64,000 nt of DNA from Dehalobacter restrictus DSM 9455 (GTDB lineage: Bacteria > Bacillota > Desulfitobacteriia > Desulfitobacteriales > Syntrophobotulaceae): contig NZ_CP007033.1 in the NCBI RefSeq assembly GCF_000512895.1, forward strand, positions 1,909,001-1,973,000, in the 5' to 3' direction. Positions 1 to 10,476 of this stretch are shown piece after piece; position 1 is the first letter of the stretch, and every line of letters begins with the position of its first letter. The translations under genes and the position numbers were made by a program. The notes under the pieces were generated by a model. That model was not told the DNA's origin. It saw only the letters and a list, made by a program, of their open reading frames with translations, and searched no databases.

Positions 1-1006
1 TTTGAACCGTGACCTCAGGCCGGATGATATCCTGTGAAAAATAACGCTGGGATGGCGACAAATCTCCGGGAATATAGGTATCCTTCAGACTTGCCAAATG
101 AACGTGCAGTATTTTCGAAATTCCGCTTTCCACCATACTCCCGATCCAATAGTAGATATGATGTTTCCGGCAAAGCTCAATCATCTGCCTGACATAAAAC
201 AAGCCGCCAACCCGGCCGGTCTTGATGTTCAAGGCGCGACAGGCTTTTAATTCGATCGCCTTCTCCAGGTCAGCTACACTTAAAATGCTTTCATCCAGAC
301 AGACAGGCGTCTGCATTTCTGCCTGAAGTTTCTGATAGTCCGTCAGTTCCGCTTCAGCCAAAGGTTCCTCCAAACACAGCAAACCAAGACCGTCTATTTT
401 CATCAATTCGGGAATGTGCTCGGAGCGAAAGCTTCTGTTGGCATCCGCGAGCAGCTTGAGATAGGGATAGGCAGTTCTGATCATGTTGAGTTTGGCAAAA
501 CCGTCCTGCGGTTTGATCTTTATTTTAAAACGGACGTAACCTTCCTGCAGGTACTGTTCAATCTGTTTTAACAGGCCGGCGTTATCCAGATCTCCCAGAA
601 CCATACCCGCCTCAATCTGCGTATTGGTCTCCTCCAGAAACACAGCCGCCATGACAGGGATATGCTGACGCCTTGCGTACACGTCCAGCAACGCATTTTC
701 AACCCCTGCGCCTGTCATCGGATAAGCTCTGTCCAGCCAGGCATGAATGTCGAAAGGATGCACAGTCTCTTCCTGCAGCAGCCGCGGAAGATAAGTTTCC
801 AGCAGAAGATGTTTGGCATCAGCAAGCGTTTCCGAAGTATAAAAAGGATCAGAGAAAGCGACAACTTCCCCATAGCCGGTATTCCCAAATTCGTCTGTGA
901 TTTTAAGAATGATCGTTTCCCGACAGTTCAGCCTGGTCTGAGATGTTTTAAAGGTAAATTTCAAAGGCATGTCTAAAAGGAATAGCTCTGCTTTTTTTAT
1001 GATCAT
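1..1006 (-). CDS. menC: o-succinylbenzoate synthase, 3' end beyond window
   Basis: Enolase-superfamily enzyme that dehydrates SHCHC to o-succinylbenzoate in menaquinone synthesis. My reading of the minus strand gives about 335 residues that stay open to the window edge, so the C-terminus is missing. Family landmarks are visible in order: KIKIKP (the KxK acid/base lysine), DANRSF (metal-binding Asp), LCLEEP (metal-binding Glu), VCLDES (metal-binding Asp) and NIKTGRVGG (second catalytic Lys). The start ATG at 1006 follows a GGAGGAGGAG ribosome binding site and overlaps the menE stop as ATGA, so the two are translationally coupled. It is the last visible gene of the men operon. Dipeptide epimerases share the fold, but the operon makes MenC the clear choice. 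Confidence 0.93.
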   Translation of the reverse strand, partial: MIIKKAELFLLDMPLKFTFKTSQTRLNCRETIILKITDEFGNTGYGEVVAFSDPFYTSETLADAKHLLLETYLPRLLQEETVHPFDIHAWLDRAYPMTGAGVENALLDVYARRQHIPVMAAVFLEETNTQIEAGMVLGDLDNAGLLKQIEQYLQEGYVRFKIKIKPQDGFAKLNMIRTAYPYLKLLADANRSFRSEHIPELMKIDGLGLLCLEEPLAEAELTDYQKLQAEMQTPVCLDESILSVADLEKAIELKACRALNIKTGRVGGLFYVRQMIELCRKHHIYYWIGSMVESGISKILHVHLASLKDTYIPGDLSPSQRYFSQDIIRPEVTVQ

Positions 1007-2451
1007 GGGTCTCCTCCTCCAGCCAGCATATCTTCCAGCGCCTTGTGACGGATCTTTCCTGTGGTATTCCGGGGAAGTTCAGCCAAAAAAATGATCTCGC
1101 TGGGAAGTTTATAGCGGGCAAGTCTCGGAGACAGATAGTCCCTGATCTCTTCTTCGTTTAACGAAGATACTGCAAATAAGACAGGTACCTGTCCCCACTT
1201 AGGATCTTTTCTTCCGATGACAGTGCATTCTTTGATCCCAGGGTGTGCGTAGAGTATATTTTCGATTTCCCGCGGATAAATATTTTCCCCGCCTGAAATG
1301 ATCATATTTTTGCGACGATCGAGAATATACAGGAAACCGTCCGGATCCAAATAACCGATATCTTCCGTAGGGAAAAATCCGAAGATCGTTTCCCGGCCAA
1401 GATATCCGTCCATAACCATGGGACTCTGAATCAGGACTTCGCCGCTGCCGTCAGACCCTGGATTTTTGATCAGAATTTCCACTGAATCCAGTGGAAGTCC
1501 AACTGAATCAAGCTTATCCGGGTATTGGAGAACGGAAAAGGTTGCCGATTGGCTGGTGGTTTCCGTCATACCGTACGTTTTATAGATAGGGATCTGCCTA
1601 ACCATACATTTTTCAACCAAGGGTCGGGGTATGAACTCCCCCCCTATAAGCACCACTCTCAAGCAATGCCTGTCAATCCGGTCAATGATTCTGTTCAGCA
1701 TGGTCGGAACAACCGACAGCATATTGACTTTTCCTTCCTGAACCAGGCTTAACGTTTCCTCTTCCCGAAAGCTTTCCAGCAAGGTTACCGCAGTCCCGTT
1801 GTATAAACTGCGCAGTAGAATCGTTAAGGCGCTGATATGATACAACGGCAGAATCATCAGCCAGTTATCTTCTTCTGTAACTCCGAGGCTTTTTTGAGAA
1901 GCCTTAACATGGGCAGCAAACTGTTTCCAGCGCAGCGGAACAGATTTGAATTCCCCAGTCGTGGCGCTCGTATTCATAATGACTGCAATTTGTTCCGGGT
2001 TAAAATCCGCCGCCGGATCAAATTCTCTGCATGCTTCCGAATCATCTTGTTCTGCAGCATCAGCCTTTACATCATCCGTAACATCATCCCCAACTACATC
2101 CGAAAATGACTTCACTTCGGCCGGAAATGACTGGCTGAAATTCACGGCGGCCAGACCATTCTGGGCCAAAACCAGCTGAATATCCAGGGTTTTTACTTGT
2201 TTGCCGATTTCTTCCGCAGTTAAACGTGTATTCAGCATCAATACTTCTTTTTGAAGCAACTGTAAGGCCAGAAAAAACAAGACCGTTTGTTCAGAATTAT
2301 TCGAAAGGAGCGCTACCCTTTTTTGTTTTTTGACATGCGGCAAAAGCCTTACCGAAAGTAAGCTTACGCGTTCGGACACGTCCCGAAACGTCAGGTCGTT
2401 GATAAATTTCTTATCCGGTTTTTCAAGGGCTTGTCTTTTTAACCAGTTCAT
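1003..2451 (-). CDS. menE: o-succinylbenzoate-CoA ligase
   Basis: ANL-superfamily adenylating enzyme (482 aa) that activates o-succinylbenzoate to OSB-CoA. Visible motifs: the phosphate-binding loop as NTSATTGEFKSV, which departs from the usual SGTTGxPK; KTYGMTETTS (motif A5); ILDRRKNMIISGGENIYP (hinge and A8); and the C-terminal LPRNTTGKIRH, whose lysine is the adenylation lysine. Length is normal for MenE. It lies between menB and menC and overlaps the menC start by 4 bases. The region upstream of the ATG at 2451 has only a weak purine-rich ribosome binding site. Residues about 125-145 hold an acidic, Asp-rich insertion. Confidence 0.95.
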   Translation of the reverse strand: MNWLKRQALEKPDKKFINDLTFRDVSERVSLLSVRLLPHVKKQKRVALLSNNSEQTVLFFLALQLLQKEVLMLNTRLTAEEIGKQVKTLDIQLVLAQNGLAAVNFSQSFPAEVKSFSDVVGDDVTDDVKADAAEQDDSEACREFDPAADFNPEQIAVIMNTSATTGEFKSVPLRWKQFAAHVKASQKSLGVTEEDNWLMILPLYHISALTILLRSLYNGTAVTLLESFREEETLSLVQEGKVNMLSVVPTMLNRIIDRIDRHCLRVVLIGGEFIPRPLVEKCMVRQIPIYKTYGMTETTSQSATFSVLQYPDKLDSVGLPLDSVEILIKNPGSDGSGEVLIQSPMVMDGYLGRETIFGFFPTEDIGYLDPDGFLYILDRRKNMIISGGENIYPREIENILYAHPGIKECTVIGRKDPKWGQVPVLFAVSSLNEEEIRDYLSPRLARYKLPSEIIFLAELPRNTTGKIRHKALEDMLAGGGDP

Positions 2452-2543
2452 CTTAATTCATACTCTCTATTAAATCCTTAATTCCATCCATACAGATCGT
2501 GTATTACATTATTTGGGGTAGGTCTTCGTAATATCCTGCCGGA

Positions 2544-3386
2544 TCAGGGGAATTTCGGGAACTTTTTGAAATCGGGCTCGCGTTTTTCTTTAAAAGCGTC
2601 TCTGCCCTCTTTAGCTTCGTCTGTGGTATAGAACAACAGTGTTGCATCCCCAGCCAGCTGCTGCAGTCCGGCGAGACCGTCTGTATCTGCATTGAAAGCT
2701 GCTTTCAGGAAGCGAAGGGCAGTCGGCGAATGCTGCAGGATTTCCTGCGCCCATTTCACGGTCTCCTTTTCAAGCTGCTCAAACGGGACGACTGTATTAA
2801 CGAGTCCCATCTCCAGGGCTTCCTTAGCCGTATATTGACGGCAGAGATACCAGATCTCACGGGCTTTCTTCTGGCCGATGATGCGAGCCAGATAGCCTGC
2901 ACCGTAGCCGGCGTCAAAAGAGCCGACCTTTGGTCCGGTCTGGCCGAATTTGGCGTTCTCTGATGCGATCGTCAAATCGCAGACAATATGCAGAACATGG
3001 CCGCCGCCAATCGCAAACCCGTTGACCATCGCGATCACCGGTTTAGGAATGATGCGGATTAAACGCTGCAGATCCAGCACATTTAGACGCGGGATCTGAT
3101 CGTCACCGACATAACCGCCATGGCCACGCACCTTTTGGTCACCGCCGGAGCAGAATGCTTCTTTTTCCTGGCCCTGACCGTGATTAGCACCGGTCAAAAT
3201 AATCACTCCTATATTTTCATCCTCCCGGGCAATCGAAAAAGCATCAATCAGTTCCATAATCGTTTTGGGGCGGAAAGCATTGCGGACTTCCGGGCGGTTG
3301 ATGGTAATCTTGGCGATTCCGCTGTATTCCTCATAAATAATATCCTCATAGCTGCGGCTGAGTTTTTCCCACGGAAATGTGCTCAT
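2544..3386 (-). CDS. menB: 1,4-dihydroxy-2-naphthoyl-CoA synthase
   Basis: Crotonase-fold enzyme (280 aa) that closes the second ring, converting OSB-CoA to DHNA-CoA. Evidence: [14 protein letters not shown] near the N-terminus, the FCSGGDQK oxyanion segment, [13 protein letters not shown] and the [20 protein letters not shown] block that is diagnostic for MenB within the crotonases. The C-terminus ends in the usual REPDFKKF-type tail. The ATG at 3386 has a GGGAGG ribosome binding site. It sits fourth in the operon after menH, and 92 bases separate it from menE. Confidence 0.97.
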   Translation of the reverse strand: MSTFPWEKLSRSYEDIIYEEYSGIAKITINRPEVRNAFRPKTIMELIDAFSIAREDENIGVIILTGANHGQGQEKEAFCSGGDQKVRGHGGYVGDDQIPRLNVLDLQRLIRIIPKPVIAMVNGFAIGGGHVLHIVCDLTIASENAKFGQTGPKVGSFDAGYGAGYLARIIGQKKAREIWYLCRQYTAKEALEMGLVNTVVPFEQLEKETVKWAQEILQHSPTALRFLKAAFNADTDGLAGLQQLAGDATLLFYTTDEAKEGRDAFKEKREPDFKKFPKFP

Positions 3387-3426
3387 TGAATAACCTCCCT
3401 ATAATACGTATTCTTTTTCTCCGGGC

Positions 3427-4278
3427 TCATATTCTTTTTCCCGAATTCTTATTACGTCTTTCCGTATTTTCATCTAAAGCATCAACGCTTAGGAACTCGC
3501 TAACGACCGCCCGAAAAGTCTGCGGGTCTTCCAGATGCGTATTATGCCCTACTCCGGAAATGGTCTGCCGGATGATCCTGGCATTTAAATGACTGAACTC
3601 TCGGCTGATTTTCTGGTATTTTGGATCAAGTTCACCGCTGACAAAGAGGACGGGCATCGTCAATTCGGCCACCCGATCTTTCAAGCAAGGAAACGTTCCC
3701 TGACCGCTCGCCAGTAGTGTATTGGCAAGCGCATATGGTTCATTTTGCAGGCGGCGCTGCCTGATTTTCGCTCGGACTTTCTCGGGAAGACGGGCTTGTG
3801 TTTTGAAAAGTTCCAAACCTGACCAATAGCTTTCAAACCATTCAATCCCGTTCTGCCGAATATCTTCGGCCAGTACGGCATCATCTCTGCGCCGTTTCTC
3901 CCTGCTTAGCTCACCGTATTCCCCATAGGAAGCGCTTTCCATGATAAGTTTAGCAATTTCCCGGGGATATTGTAAAGCATAGGCCAGCGCAATCCGGCCG
4001 CCCATGGAATACCCTATCACGCTGTACTGCACCAGCTCTAACTGCTGTATCAGATCATGCAGCGTTTCCAGCAGCGTGGGAAGTCCGTACGGCTGAAGGG
4101 CAGACGGTTTTTCAGTACTGCCGTGCCCGGTCAGATCCACCAGGATCAACCGGAAGCCGGAAAGATCAATTTCGTCCCAGGTACCGAGGTTCTCTGAAAA
4201 TCCGTGCAAACAGACAACCGGCTTCCCGGTTCCCCGTACTTCAAAGTGAATGTTTAGACCATTTGCGGTGATCATCAT
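3427..4278 (-). CDS. menH: SHCHC synthase, alpha/beta hydrolase
   Basis: Alpha/beta-hydrolase-fold enzyme (283 aa) expected to eliminate pyruvate from SEPHCHC to give SHCHC. Evidence: HGFSENLGTWDEI oxyanion region, nucleophile elbow GYSMGG at about residues 94-99, an acid region GELDPKYQ and a catalytic-His segment GVGHNTHLEDP. After the catalytic histidine there is a hydrophilic tail rich in Asn, Arg and Lys that is not needed for the fold. Two ATG codons in a row (4278 and 4275) make the exact start uncertain by one residue. It begins 15 bases after the menD stop. Generic hydrolases of this fold are hard to tell apart; the operon position decides the call. Confidence 0.92.
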   Translation of the reverse strand: MMITANGLNIHFEVRGTGKPVVCLHGFSENLGTWDEIDLSGFRLILVDLTGHGSTEKPSALQPYGLPTLLETLHDLIQQLELVQYSVIGYSMGGRIALAYALQYPREIAKLIMESASYGEYGELSREKRRRDDAVLAEDIRQNGIEWFESYWSGLELFKTQARLPEKVRAKIRQRRLQNEPYALANTLLASGQGTFPCLKDRVAELTMPVLFVSGELDPKYQKISREFSHLNARIIRQTISGVGHNTHLEDPQTFRAVVSEFLSVDALDENTERRNKNSGKRI

Positions 4279-4293
4279 TTCCTATCATCCATC

Positions 4294-6024
4294 TTAGTCA
4301 TTTTCTGACGGCAGCCGGGTATATTTGTCATGCAGTTCCTTGCTTAACTCCAGATCTATTTTTACTTCAATAAGCTTGATGCCTTGTGTGTTCTGAGCTG
4401 TTTGGAAACTGAGCTCAAATTCTTCATAATTTTTCGGTTCAAAGTAGGCGATGCCATACAAAGAAGTTAATGCAGAAAAATCCAAGCCCGGGGGGGTTAA
4501 GAACAGCGTTTCAAAATATTTTCCCCGGCTCTGGGGCAAGTACCTGAAGATCCCCCCGCCATTGTTATTGAACAATAGGATGGTCAGATCCAACGGGTGA
4601 TTCTTGGCGATCTGAAGCCCGTTTAAATCATGGAAAAGCGCAATGTCTCCGGTCAGCAGCACCGTCGGTTTACCGGCAGCCGCTATACCAAGGGCTGTAG
4701 AAACCATGCCGTCGATTCCATTAGCGCCTCTGTTTCCAAGTACCTTCAGATTTTGCGCGCGGGCCTCCAGAAAATCATCAACATCGCGGACGGCCATACT
4801 GTTGGCTGCAAGAATCCTGGATTCTTGAGGCAGAAGATCTTGAAGCCTTTGAATCAAGGCCCCTTCAAACAGTCCTTTTTCCTGTCTGGCTTGTCTTAGC
4901 TGCACCCGCATTCTTTGTTGGTAAATGAGCCACCTATCCAAATATTCCCGGCTGCTGTTTTCGGTTTTGACCGACGCTGCAAAAAGTTTAGGTGAAGCCA
5001 GTACATAATGATTCGTGGAAAGTGCCGGGTTACGATAGTCAAATACTGCATCGGCCTGGACAAATAATGCGTCCTGATGCCGGGCCAAATACTGCTGAAG
5101 GCTTTTCGACACAGGTGTCTGTCCAAACTGGATGACATATTCCGGTTTTAATTCGTCTTTGACAGCATCATCTTTTAGAAATGCCTGGTAGCTGTCCAGA
5201 ATGACTCCACTTGAGAAGCCGCGGAAATTGGACAGCGGATCGGCAAGTACAGGCGCTTTCAAACGTGCCGCTAGGGCCAGTACCTCTGTATGATAGTCGG
5301 CATACGCGTCACCGCCGCAAACAATGATTCCGTTTTTATTGCTGAATGCTGCATCAAATTTCGGATGAACTTCCAAAGGCTCGGCAGGATGCGGATACGA
5401 AGACGGGTCGTTGAGGCTGAAAGGTTCTCGGTGAAGTCTAAAAGCATCTCTGTGGCGGCCTGCTGTAAAATCAAGTTTGCTTAAATCCGGCACCAATGGT
5501 TCACGCAGCGGGATATTCACGTGGGACACGCCAAAGCTTCCCGTTATGGCGCTGCCGTAAGCTTTTTGCATAACTGTCCTGGCATAGCGGTACATCCGCT
5601 CATCTTCTTCGGGTAATGCCAGTTCCTCAAAAAAACTTGCATACTCTCCGTAAATCCTGGTCTGATCAATGGTTTGAGGCGCTCCGACCTGACGCAGTTC
5701 GGGCGGCCGGTCGGCCGTCAGGACAATCAGCGGAACCCTGGAATATTTGGCTTCTACCAGAGCTGGCAAATAGTGCGCTGCAGCAGATCCTGATGTACAA
5801 ACCAGCACGACGGGTCTCTGCATCTCTTTGGCTGCCCCGAGTGCAAAGAAGGCTGCGCAACGTTCGTCAATACTGACATAGATCTCAAATTGATGTTCAC
5901 TGAATAAAATTGCCAGCGGGGTAGAACGCGATCCCGGGCTGATCACAACTTCCCTTACGCCCAGTTGGTACAATTCATCCACCAGGGCCGCTATGTAATT
6001 CGTTGCTGCAAAAGAATCGGTCAT
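4294..6024 (-). CDS. menD: SEPHCHC synthase (ThDP enzyme)
   Basis: Thiamine-diphosphate enzyme (576 aa) that joins 2-oxoglutarate and isochorismate. Evidence: [14 protein letters not shown] at the N-terminus, the [15 protein letters not shown] and [11 protein letters not shown] blocks typical of MenD, and the ThDP-binding segment [14 protein letters not shown] with NNNGGGIF downstream, the GDG-to-GDI change being characteristic of MenD. The ATG at 6024 has a GGTGAGG ribosome binding site. It follows menF by 107 bases and precedes menH. Confidence 0.97.
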   Translation of the reverse strand: MTDSFAATNYIAALVDELYQLGVREVVISPGSRSTPLAILFSEHQFEIYVSIDERCAAFFALGAAKEMQRPVVLVCTSGSAAAHYLPALVEAKYSRVPLIVLTADRPPELRQVGAPQTIDQTRIYGEYASFFEELALPEEDERMYRYARTVMQKAYGSAITGSFGVSHVNIPLREPLVPDLSKLDFTAGRHRDAFRLHREPFSLNDPSSYPHPAEPLEVHPKFDAAFSNKNGIIVCGGDAYADYHTEVLALAARLKAPVLADPLSNFRGFSSGVILDSYQAFLKDDAVKDELKPEYVIQFGQTPVSKSLQQYLARHQDALFVQADAVFDYRNPALSTNHYVLASPKLFAASVKTENSSREYLDRWLIYQQRMRVQLRQARQEKGLFEGALIQRLQDLLPQESRILAANSMAVRDVDDFLEARAQNLKVLGNRGANGIDGMVSTALGIAAAGKPTVLLTGDIALFHDLNGLQIAKNHPLDLTILLFNNNGGGIFRYLPQSRGKYFETLFLTPPGLDFSALTSLYGIAYFEPKNYEEFELSFQTAQNTQGIKLIEVKIDLELSKELHDKYTRLPSEND

Positions 6025-6131
6025 CGTCGTACTATCCTCACCTTCATGTCCAACATATTTCAGATCCCAAGCTTAAAGATTTCCAAAGTTGGAATCATAA
6101 GATTCCAGGATTGGATTTAAGGACATGGGGG

Positions 6132-7319
6132 TCAGGGTACCAGGCCCTCCAGAATCGTCCTTAATTTATCGTTCGTCTCGATGTATTCCTCCAGACAATC
6201 GGATCCTTCCACGATCCCGCATCCCGTATACGCATAGACCATATTGTCCTGAATAAGGGCCGACCGGATACCGGCCACAAAAATGCCATTACCGTTCTGA
6301 TCCATGATTCCCAGGGGGGCCGCATACATCCCCCGCTCGTGTTTTTCCTCTCTGGCAATAATGTCAAGGGCAGGTCCGACCGGATTGCCGCCAAGGGCTG
6401 GCGTCGGATGCAGACGGGTGACCCAGTCGGTTAAAAGACTGCGGTCTTTTGCCCCAAGACGGGTTTTTAGATGATAAAGGTTTTTCAGGGTCAGAATCCT
6501 TGTCTCGTCGATCCATACCTCAGCGCAGTATTTTTTCATCACATCGGCTATGGTATCCCGCACAATTCGATGCTCATGCAGGTTTTTAGGGTCGTTTAGC
6601 AGGATCTCCATTTGAGTCCCCTCATCAATGGCGTTACGGGGAATTGTGCCCGCCAGGGCATAACTGATAATTTCATCGTCCGCTTTCTGGACCAGGATTT
6701 CCGGCGTAGCACCCAGAAAAGTCCGTCCTTCCTTCGCATACGCAAAAACAAAGCTGTCCGGGTTTTTTTCCCGGAGGCTCTTGAGTACGCTCTCAACATG
6801 AACCGTCGTGGCACAACTGATTTTCACTTCTCTGGAAATAACCACTTTATCTACGTTTTTTAAGGATATTTCCTGTTTGACATTGGTGAATAATTCCTGC
6901 CACTGCGGGTAATCATCATCAGCGATCGTATAGGTATGGCGGACAGACTTTGTCTCCCTGTCCTCTAACCCACAAATTTCTTCCTTCGGCGCCTGCTCGG
7001 GATAGTATAAAAGCTGCTTGCCGTCCTTTTCAACATAATAGTACTTGAAAGCAATGGTTTCATTGCCAAGTCCGGCCCATTTGGGATCACGGACCGACTG
7101 AAAAAAGGTTCTGGCAGAAAACACTAGGTCGTAATTCTGATAACTTTCTCCTTCAGCAAAGGTTCTCCAGCGTATTGCCCCGATGATCAGTTCACCGGTC
7201 AAGGGATTGTAAAAGAAAAGACGATCCTGTTTGTCAAAATGAGTCCAAAAAGCCAAAGGATTTTCCAATTTCATTTCTTTTTTTAGATACTTCAATTTTT
7301 TCCGTCTCCGCTTGTACAA
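6132..7319 (-). CDS. menF: isochorismate synthase
   Basis: Chorismate-utilising enzyme (395 aa) that makes isochorismate, the first committed step of the menaquinone branch. Evidence: KVVISREVKI, FLGATPEILV, ALAGTIPRN, HPTPALGGNPVGPAL and GCGIVEGSDCLEEYIETNDKL, the C-terminal Mg- and chorismate-binding block of the TrpE/MenF/EntC family. It is first in the men operon. The open frame begins with TTG at 7319, with AGGAAA about 8 bases upstream; an internal ATG at about residue 16 is an alternative start. Other family members (salicylate or anthranilate synthase) are unlikely because menD follows. Confidence 0.95.
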   Translation of the reverse strand: MYKRRRKKLKYLKKEMKLENPLAFWTHFDKQDRLFFYNPLTGELIIGAIRWRTFAEGESYQNYDLVFSARTFFQSVRDPKWAGLGNETIAFKYYYVEKDGKQLLYYPEQAPKEEICGLEDRETKSVRHTYTIADDDYPQWQELFTNVKQEISLKNVDKVVISREVKISCATTVHVESVLKSLREKNPDSFVFAYAKEGRTFLGATPEILVQKADDEIISYALAGTIPRNAIDEGTQMEILLNDPKNLHEHRIVRDTIADVMKKYCAEVWIDETRILTLKNLYHLKTRLGAKDRSLLTDWVTRLHPTPALGGNPVGPALDIIAREEKHERGMYAAPLGIMDQNGNGIFVAGIRSALIQDNMVYAYTGCGIVEGSDCLEEYIETNDKLRTILEGLVP

Positions 7320-7449
7320 AATTAATTTCCTATAGTATTATCCTACATTTTCGGCGATATATATACTATTTTATCAAAAGGAGGAAAATTTTTCACGTAA
7401 TCCGCAGTTTTTTTATAAAAAACCATGTTTACCCCATAAATTAAAAAAT

Positions 7450-7504
7450 TTTTTGATATAATAAACAGCCCTAATCCGATGGAAGCTCGGACCAAGGCTG
7501 TTTA
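7450..7504 (-). terminator. intrinsic terminator after icd
   Basis: An 8-bp stem, aaacagcc / ggctgttt (7463-7470 with 7496-7503), encloses a 25-base loop. On the minus strand it is followed by TTTATTATAT. It lies about 50 bases past the icd stop and upstream of menF, so it most likely separates the two units. Confidence 0.7.
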
Positions 7505-7553
7505 ATCATCCAGTCATTTCATTCAGTTAATCGCTCAACATTATGTGCACGAT

Positions 7554-8765
7554 TTACCCACGGATTCTGTCCAGGGTCTTTTTGGTTTCAAGTAGGAATC
7601 CGTCCGTGCTGACAACCGTCTTTTCAGGAAGATCGGAAATCAGGGCCAGGTCTTTGGTCATAATTCCTGCTTCGATTGTCTGCAGGGAAGCGGCTTCCAA
7701 CTGATCTGCAAACTCGATCAGATCTTTCAGTCCGTCGATTTCGCCGCGTTTTCTTAATGCTCCGGTCCAGGCAAACAGGGTAGCCATCGCATTCGTCGAG
7801 GTTTCTTCGCCTTTAAGATGCTTGTAATAGTGACGGGTTACTGTCCCGTGTGCTGCCTCATATTCATAGCAGCCATCGGGAGATACCAGAACCGATGTCA
7901 TCATGGCCAGACTTCCGAAAGCTGTCGCGATCATATCGGACATCACGTCCCCGTCATAGTTTTTACATGCCCAGATATATCCGCCCTCGGAACGGATAAC
8001 ACGGGCCACTGCATCGTCAATCAGCGTGTAGAAGTACTCAATATCCGCATCGGCAAATTTCTGCTTGTATTCCGCATCAAAGATTTCCTGGAAAATATCC
8101 TTGAAGGTATGATCGTACAGTTTGGAAATCGTGTCTTTGGTCGCAAACCATAGATCCTGCTTGACATCGAGCGCATAGTTAAAGCAGGAACGCGCAAAAC
8201 TCTCAATGGATTTGTCGACATTATGCATTCCCATAATGACGCCTTTGCCAGCAAAGTCAAAAATCGTCTGGCGGTTCACTTCACCGGTTTCACTGGTGAA
8301 AACGAGTTCCGCCTTTCCAGCTCCCGGAACTTTGTATTCGACATTGCGGTAAACATCACCATAAGCATGACGGGCAATCGTGATCGGTTTCTTCCAGGCA
8401 GAGACCATTGGAGTGATGCCTTTCACAACAATCGGCGCCCGTAAAACCGTTCCATCCAGAATCGCTCGGATGGTGCCATTCGGACTCTTCCACATTTCTT
8501 TCAGATTGTACTCTTCAACCCTTTGGGCATTCGGCGTAATGGTAGCGCACTTTACGGCAACGCCATATTTCTTGTTGGCCATAGCGGCATCGATCGTAAC
8601 CTGGTCATTCGTCTGATCCCGGTATTCCAGGCCAAGATCGTAATACTCAGTTTTTAAATCGATATAGGGCAGAAGCAAGATTTCTTTAATAGATTTCCAG
8701 ATGATTCTGGTCATCTCATCGCCATCCATCTCTACCAGTGGGACGTTCATTTGGATTTTCTGCAT
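7554..8765 (-). CDS. icd: NADP-dependent isocitrate dehydrogenase, eukaryotic type
   Basis: Oxidative decarboxylation of isocitrate to 2-oxoglutarate (403 aa). The N-terminal [13 protein letters not shown], the substrate loop [17 protein letters not shown] and the late [17 protein letters not shown] block are typical of the homodimeric, roughly 400-residue subfamily shared by mitochondria and many Clostridia, not of the E. coli-type enzyme. The ATG at 8765 follows a strong AAGGAGGAC ribosome binding site. It is transcribed alone, with a terminator behind it. The product feeds glutamate synthesis and, through 2-oxoglutarate, MenD. Confidence 0.96.
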   Translation of the reverse strand: MQKIQMNVPLVEMDGDEMTRIIWKSIKEILLLPYIDLKTEYYDLGLEYRDQTNDQVTIDAAMANKKYGVAVKCATITPNAQRVEEYNLKEMWKSPNGTIRAILDGTVLRAPIVVKGITPMVSAWKKPITIARHAYGDVYRNVEYKVPGAGKAELVFTSETGEVNRQTIFDFAGKGVIMGMHNVDKSIESFARSCFNYALDVKQDLWFATKDTISKLYDHTFKDIFQEIFDAEYKQKFADADIEYFYTLIDDAVARVIRSEGGYIWACKNYDGDVMSDMIATAFGSLAMMTSVLVSPDGCYEYEAAHGTVTRHYYKHLKGEETSTNAMATLFAWTGALRKRGEIDGLKDLIEFADQLEAASLQTIEAGIMTKDLALISDLPEKTVVSTDGFLLETKKTLDRIRG

Positions 8766-8912
8766 TTTGTCCTCCTTAATATATCTAAAAATGTCTAAAA
8801 TCGAAAGCTTTTGTCAATGACATAATTTCGACTGCTATTATACTATAAAATATCGAATTGATATACAAGCAAACACAAAGAATAATACAGAATTCATTTC
8901 TGCCATCTTCTA

Positions 8913-10184
8913 TTACTCTTGTCTTTCCGGCTCAATCCGGGTTTTATTTCCAAGCAGGAAAAACCCCTGAATAAACAGCAACACACCAGTTACGATCAGC
9001 ATCCACTCTATTTTAATTACATCAGCTAAAGGACCGAACACCAGCATCCCAAGCGGCATCATGGAACTTGATATCATAGTCAGAACACCGAATACCCTGC
9101 CTAGAAAATCCCCTTCCACTTTTTCTTGCAGCAGAACCATTGCCGGGACATTGAAGATGGGCATGGCGACCCCGATCAGGAACATAAAAAGAAGGTAAAT
9201 CCAAAAAACCGGAACAACCCCAAGCGCGAGGGTACATACCCCAATCATTAACGCTGCCACGGTCATCGTGTTGACCCGGTTTTTGAGGCCTCCCCAGGAT
9301 GCCATCCCGAGTCCGCCGATAACCATGCCAAGCGAAAACGCAACTTCAATTGCAGTCAGCCGCCAGACATCATTACCGAAACTGCGTGTAACCTGAAGCG
9401 GGGTTAAAAATGCAGAAGGCGCTGCCAGGAAAAAGAAAACAGCTGTAAATAGAAAGAAAATTTTCAAAAATGGATGGTTAAGAACATACCGGATCCCTTC
9501 TCTCAGATCACCGAAGTAACTGACGGTTTGCTTCTGCAAGGCTTTGGCATGGGCAGCTACCCTCAGGAATACAAACAATACCATCACAGCAATGGCAGCT
9601 GTGACCACATCAATAAAAAAGATTGTTTCAATTGCAGCTATGGCTAACAATGCTCCGCTGATCATCGGTGATACCAGCATGACCAGCGACTGAATACTGC
9701 CGTTGATGCCGTTGACCTTGGTCAGCTTATCCTGCGGAACAAGCTGAGGTAAAAATGCACCTACAGCTGGCGTCTGAACAGCTGTTCCAAACGCACGCAG
9801 GGCAGCCATCACAAACAGAAGCCAGACGGTTTTGTAGCCCAGCAAAAAAAGAATGGCCAGAATAAGGGTAACTGCCGCAATGAGCGTGTCCGACAGCATG
9901 ATCAGGTTTTTACGGTTATAACGGTCAGCCCAGACTCCGGCAAACGGAGAAAGCAAAAATGTCGGCAAAAATCCGCAGATGATATAAACCGTCATCATCA
10001 CACCGGACTGCGTGCTTAAGGTGATGTACCACATCATCGCGTACTGAACCAGCGATGTCCCAAAGAGTGAGAGCGTCTGGCTTGCTATAAACAGAACAGT
10101 GTCTGTCTTCCAATTCGATCCGTTTGGCAATTCCGTTATGCTTGGCGTATTTTTTAGGTCAGGCATAGCAGTAATTTCTCCCAT
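8913..10184 (-). CDS. MFS exporter, MefA/MFS_3-like
   Basis: Twelve-helix major-facilitator permease (423 aa). The first half shows the loop FAGVWADRYNRKNLIMLSD, the MFS signature between helices 2 and 3, and the sequence resembles macrolide or siderophore exporters of the MefA/EntS group. The substrate cannot be read from sequence. The frame opens at 10184, but GGGAGAAA lies just before a second ATG at 10166, which may be the true start. It is a single gene, divergent from the rsgA unit. Confidence 0.85.
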   Translation of the reverse strand: MGEITAMPDLKNTPSITELPNGSNWKTDTVLFIASQTLSLFGTSLVQYAMMWYITLSTQSGVMMTVYIICGFLPTFLLSPFAGVWADRYNRKNLIMLSDTLIAAVTLILAILFLLGYKTVWLLFVMAALRAFGTAVQTPAVGAFLPQLVPQDKLTKVNGINGSIQSLVMLVSPMISGALLAIAAIETIFFIDVVTAAIAVMVLFVFLRVAAHAKALQKQTVSYFGDLREGIRYVLNHPFLKIFFLFTAVFFFLAAPSAFLTPLQVTRSFGNDVWRLTAIEVAFSLGMVIGGLGMASWGGLKNRVNTMTVAALMIGVCTLALGVVPVFWIYLLFMFLIGVAMPIFNVPAMVLLQEKVEGDFLGRVFGVLTMISSSMMPLGMLVFGPLADVIKIEWMLIVTGVLLFIQGFFLLGNKTRIEPERQE

Positions 10185-10296
10185 CTATTGATACTTTTTT
10201 CTAAACGTTTCTCAGAATAAACCTGATCTTTTGACATCAAGGATAACACGAATACGATTATCCTTGATACACATTTTCCTCTGGTGATTGGCATTA

Positions 10297-10305
10297 TGGT
10301 ATAAT
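10297..10305 (+). promoter_or_regulatory. extended -10 promoter element
   Basis: TGGTATAAT is a perfect extended -10 (TGnTATAAT) 45 bases before a short leader ORF and about 170 bases before rsgA. No convincing -35 was found, as is usual for extended -10 promoters. Confidence 0.5.
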
Positions 10306-10350
10306 TATACTGTATTTCAACATTTACTTTAAACCAAAGGAGTATTTTTT

Positions 10351-10416
10351 ATGATGAAGTTCTATCTCACTTACGAGCCCCTTGTCCTCTGTCGGGAGGG
10401 CAAACAGGTTTACTAA
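10351..10416 (+). CDS. 21-residue leader ORF upstream of rsgA
   Basis: ATG at 10351 with AAAGGAG about 8 bases upstream encodes MMKFYLTYEPLVLCREGKQVY. Its 3' end lies inside a hairpin: GGAGGG at 10395-10400 pairs with CCCTCC at 10424-10429, with a further inner stem acaggttt / aaacttgt. The position between promoter and rsgA suggests a leader peptide or a spurious small frame. No family is recognised. Coding is supported only by the ribosome binding site and placement. Confidence 0.35.
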   Translation: MMKFYLTYEPLVLCREGKQVY

Positions 10417-10476
10417 ACTTGTACCCTCCAAAAGATTTTCTAACATGACTTGAGATGAATAATTTTGGAGGATGAA

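Noticed and set aside
7320-7449. Promoter for the men operon in the AT-rich stretch before menF
   Set aside because: Several TATA-like strings occur, but none has a -35 at proper spacing that I can defend.
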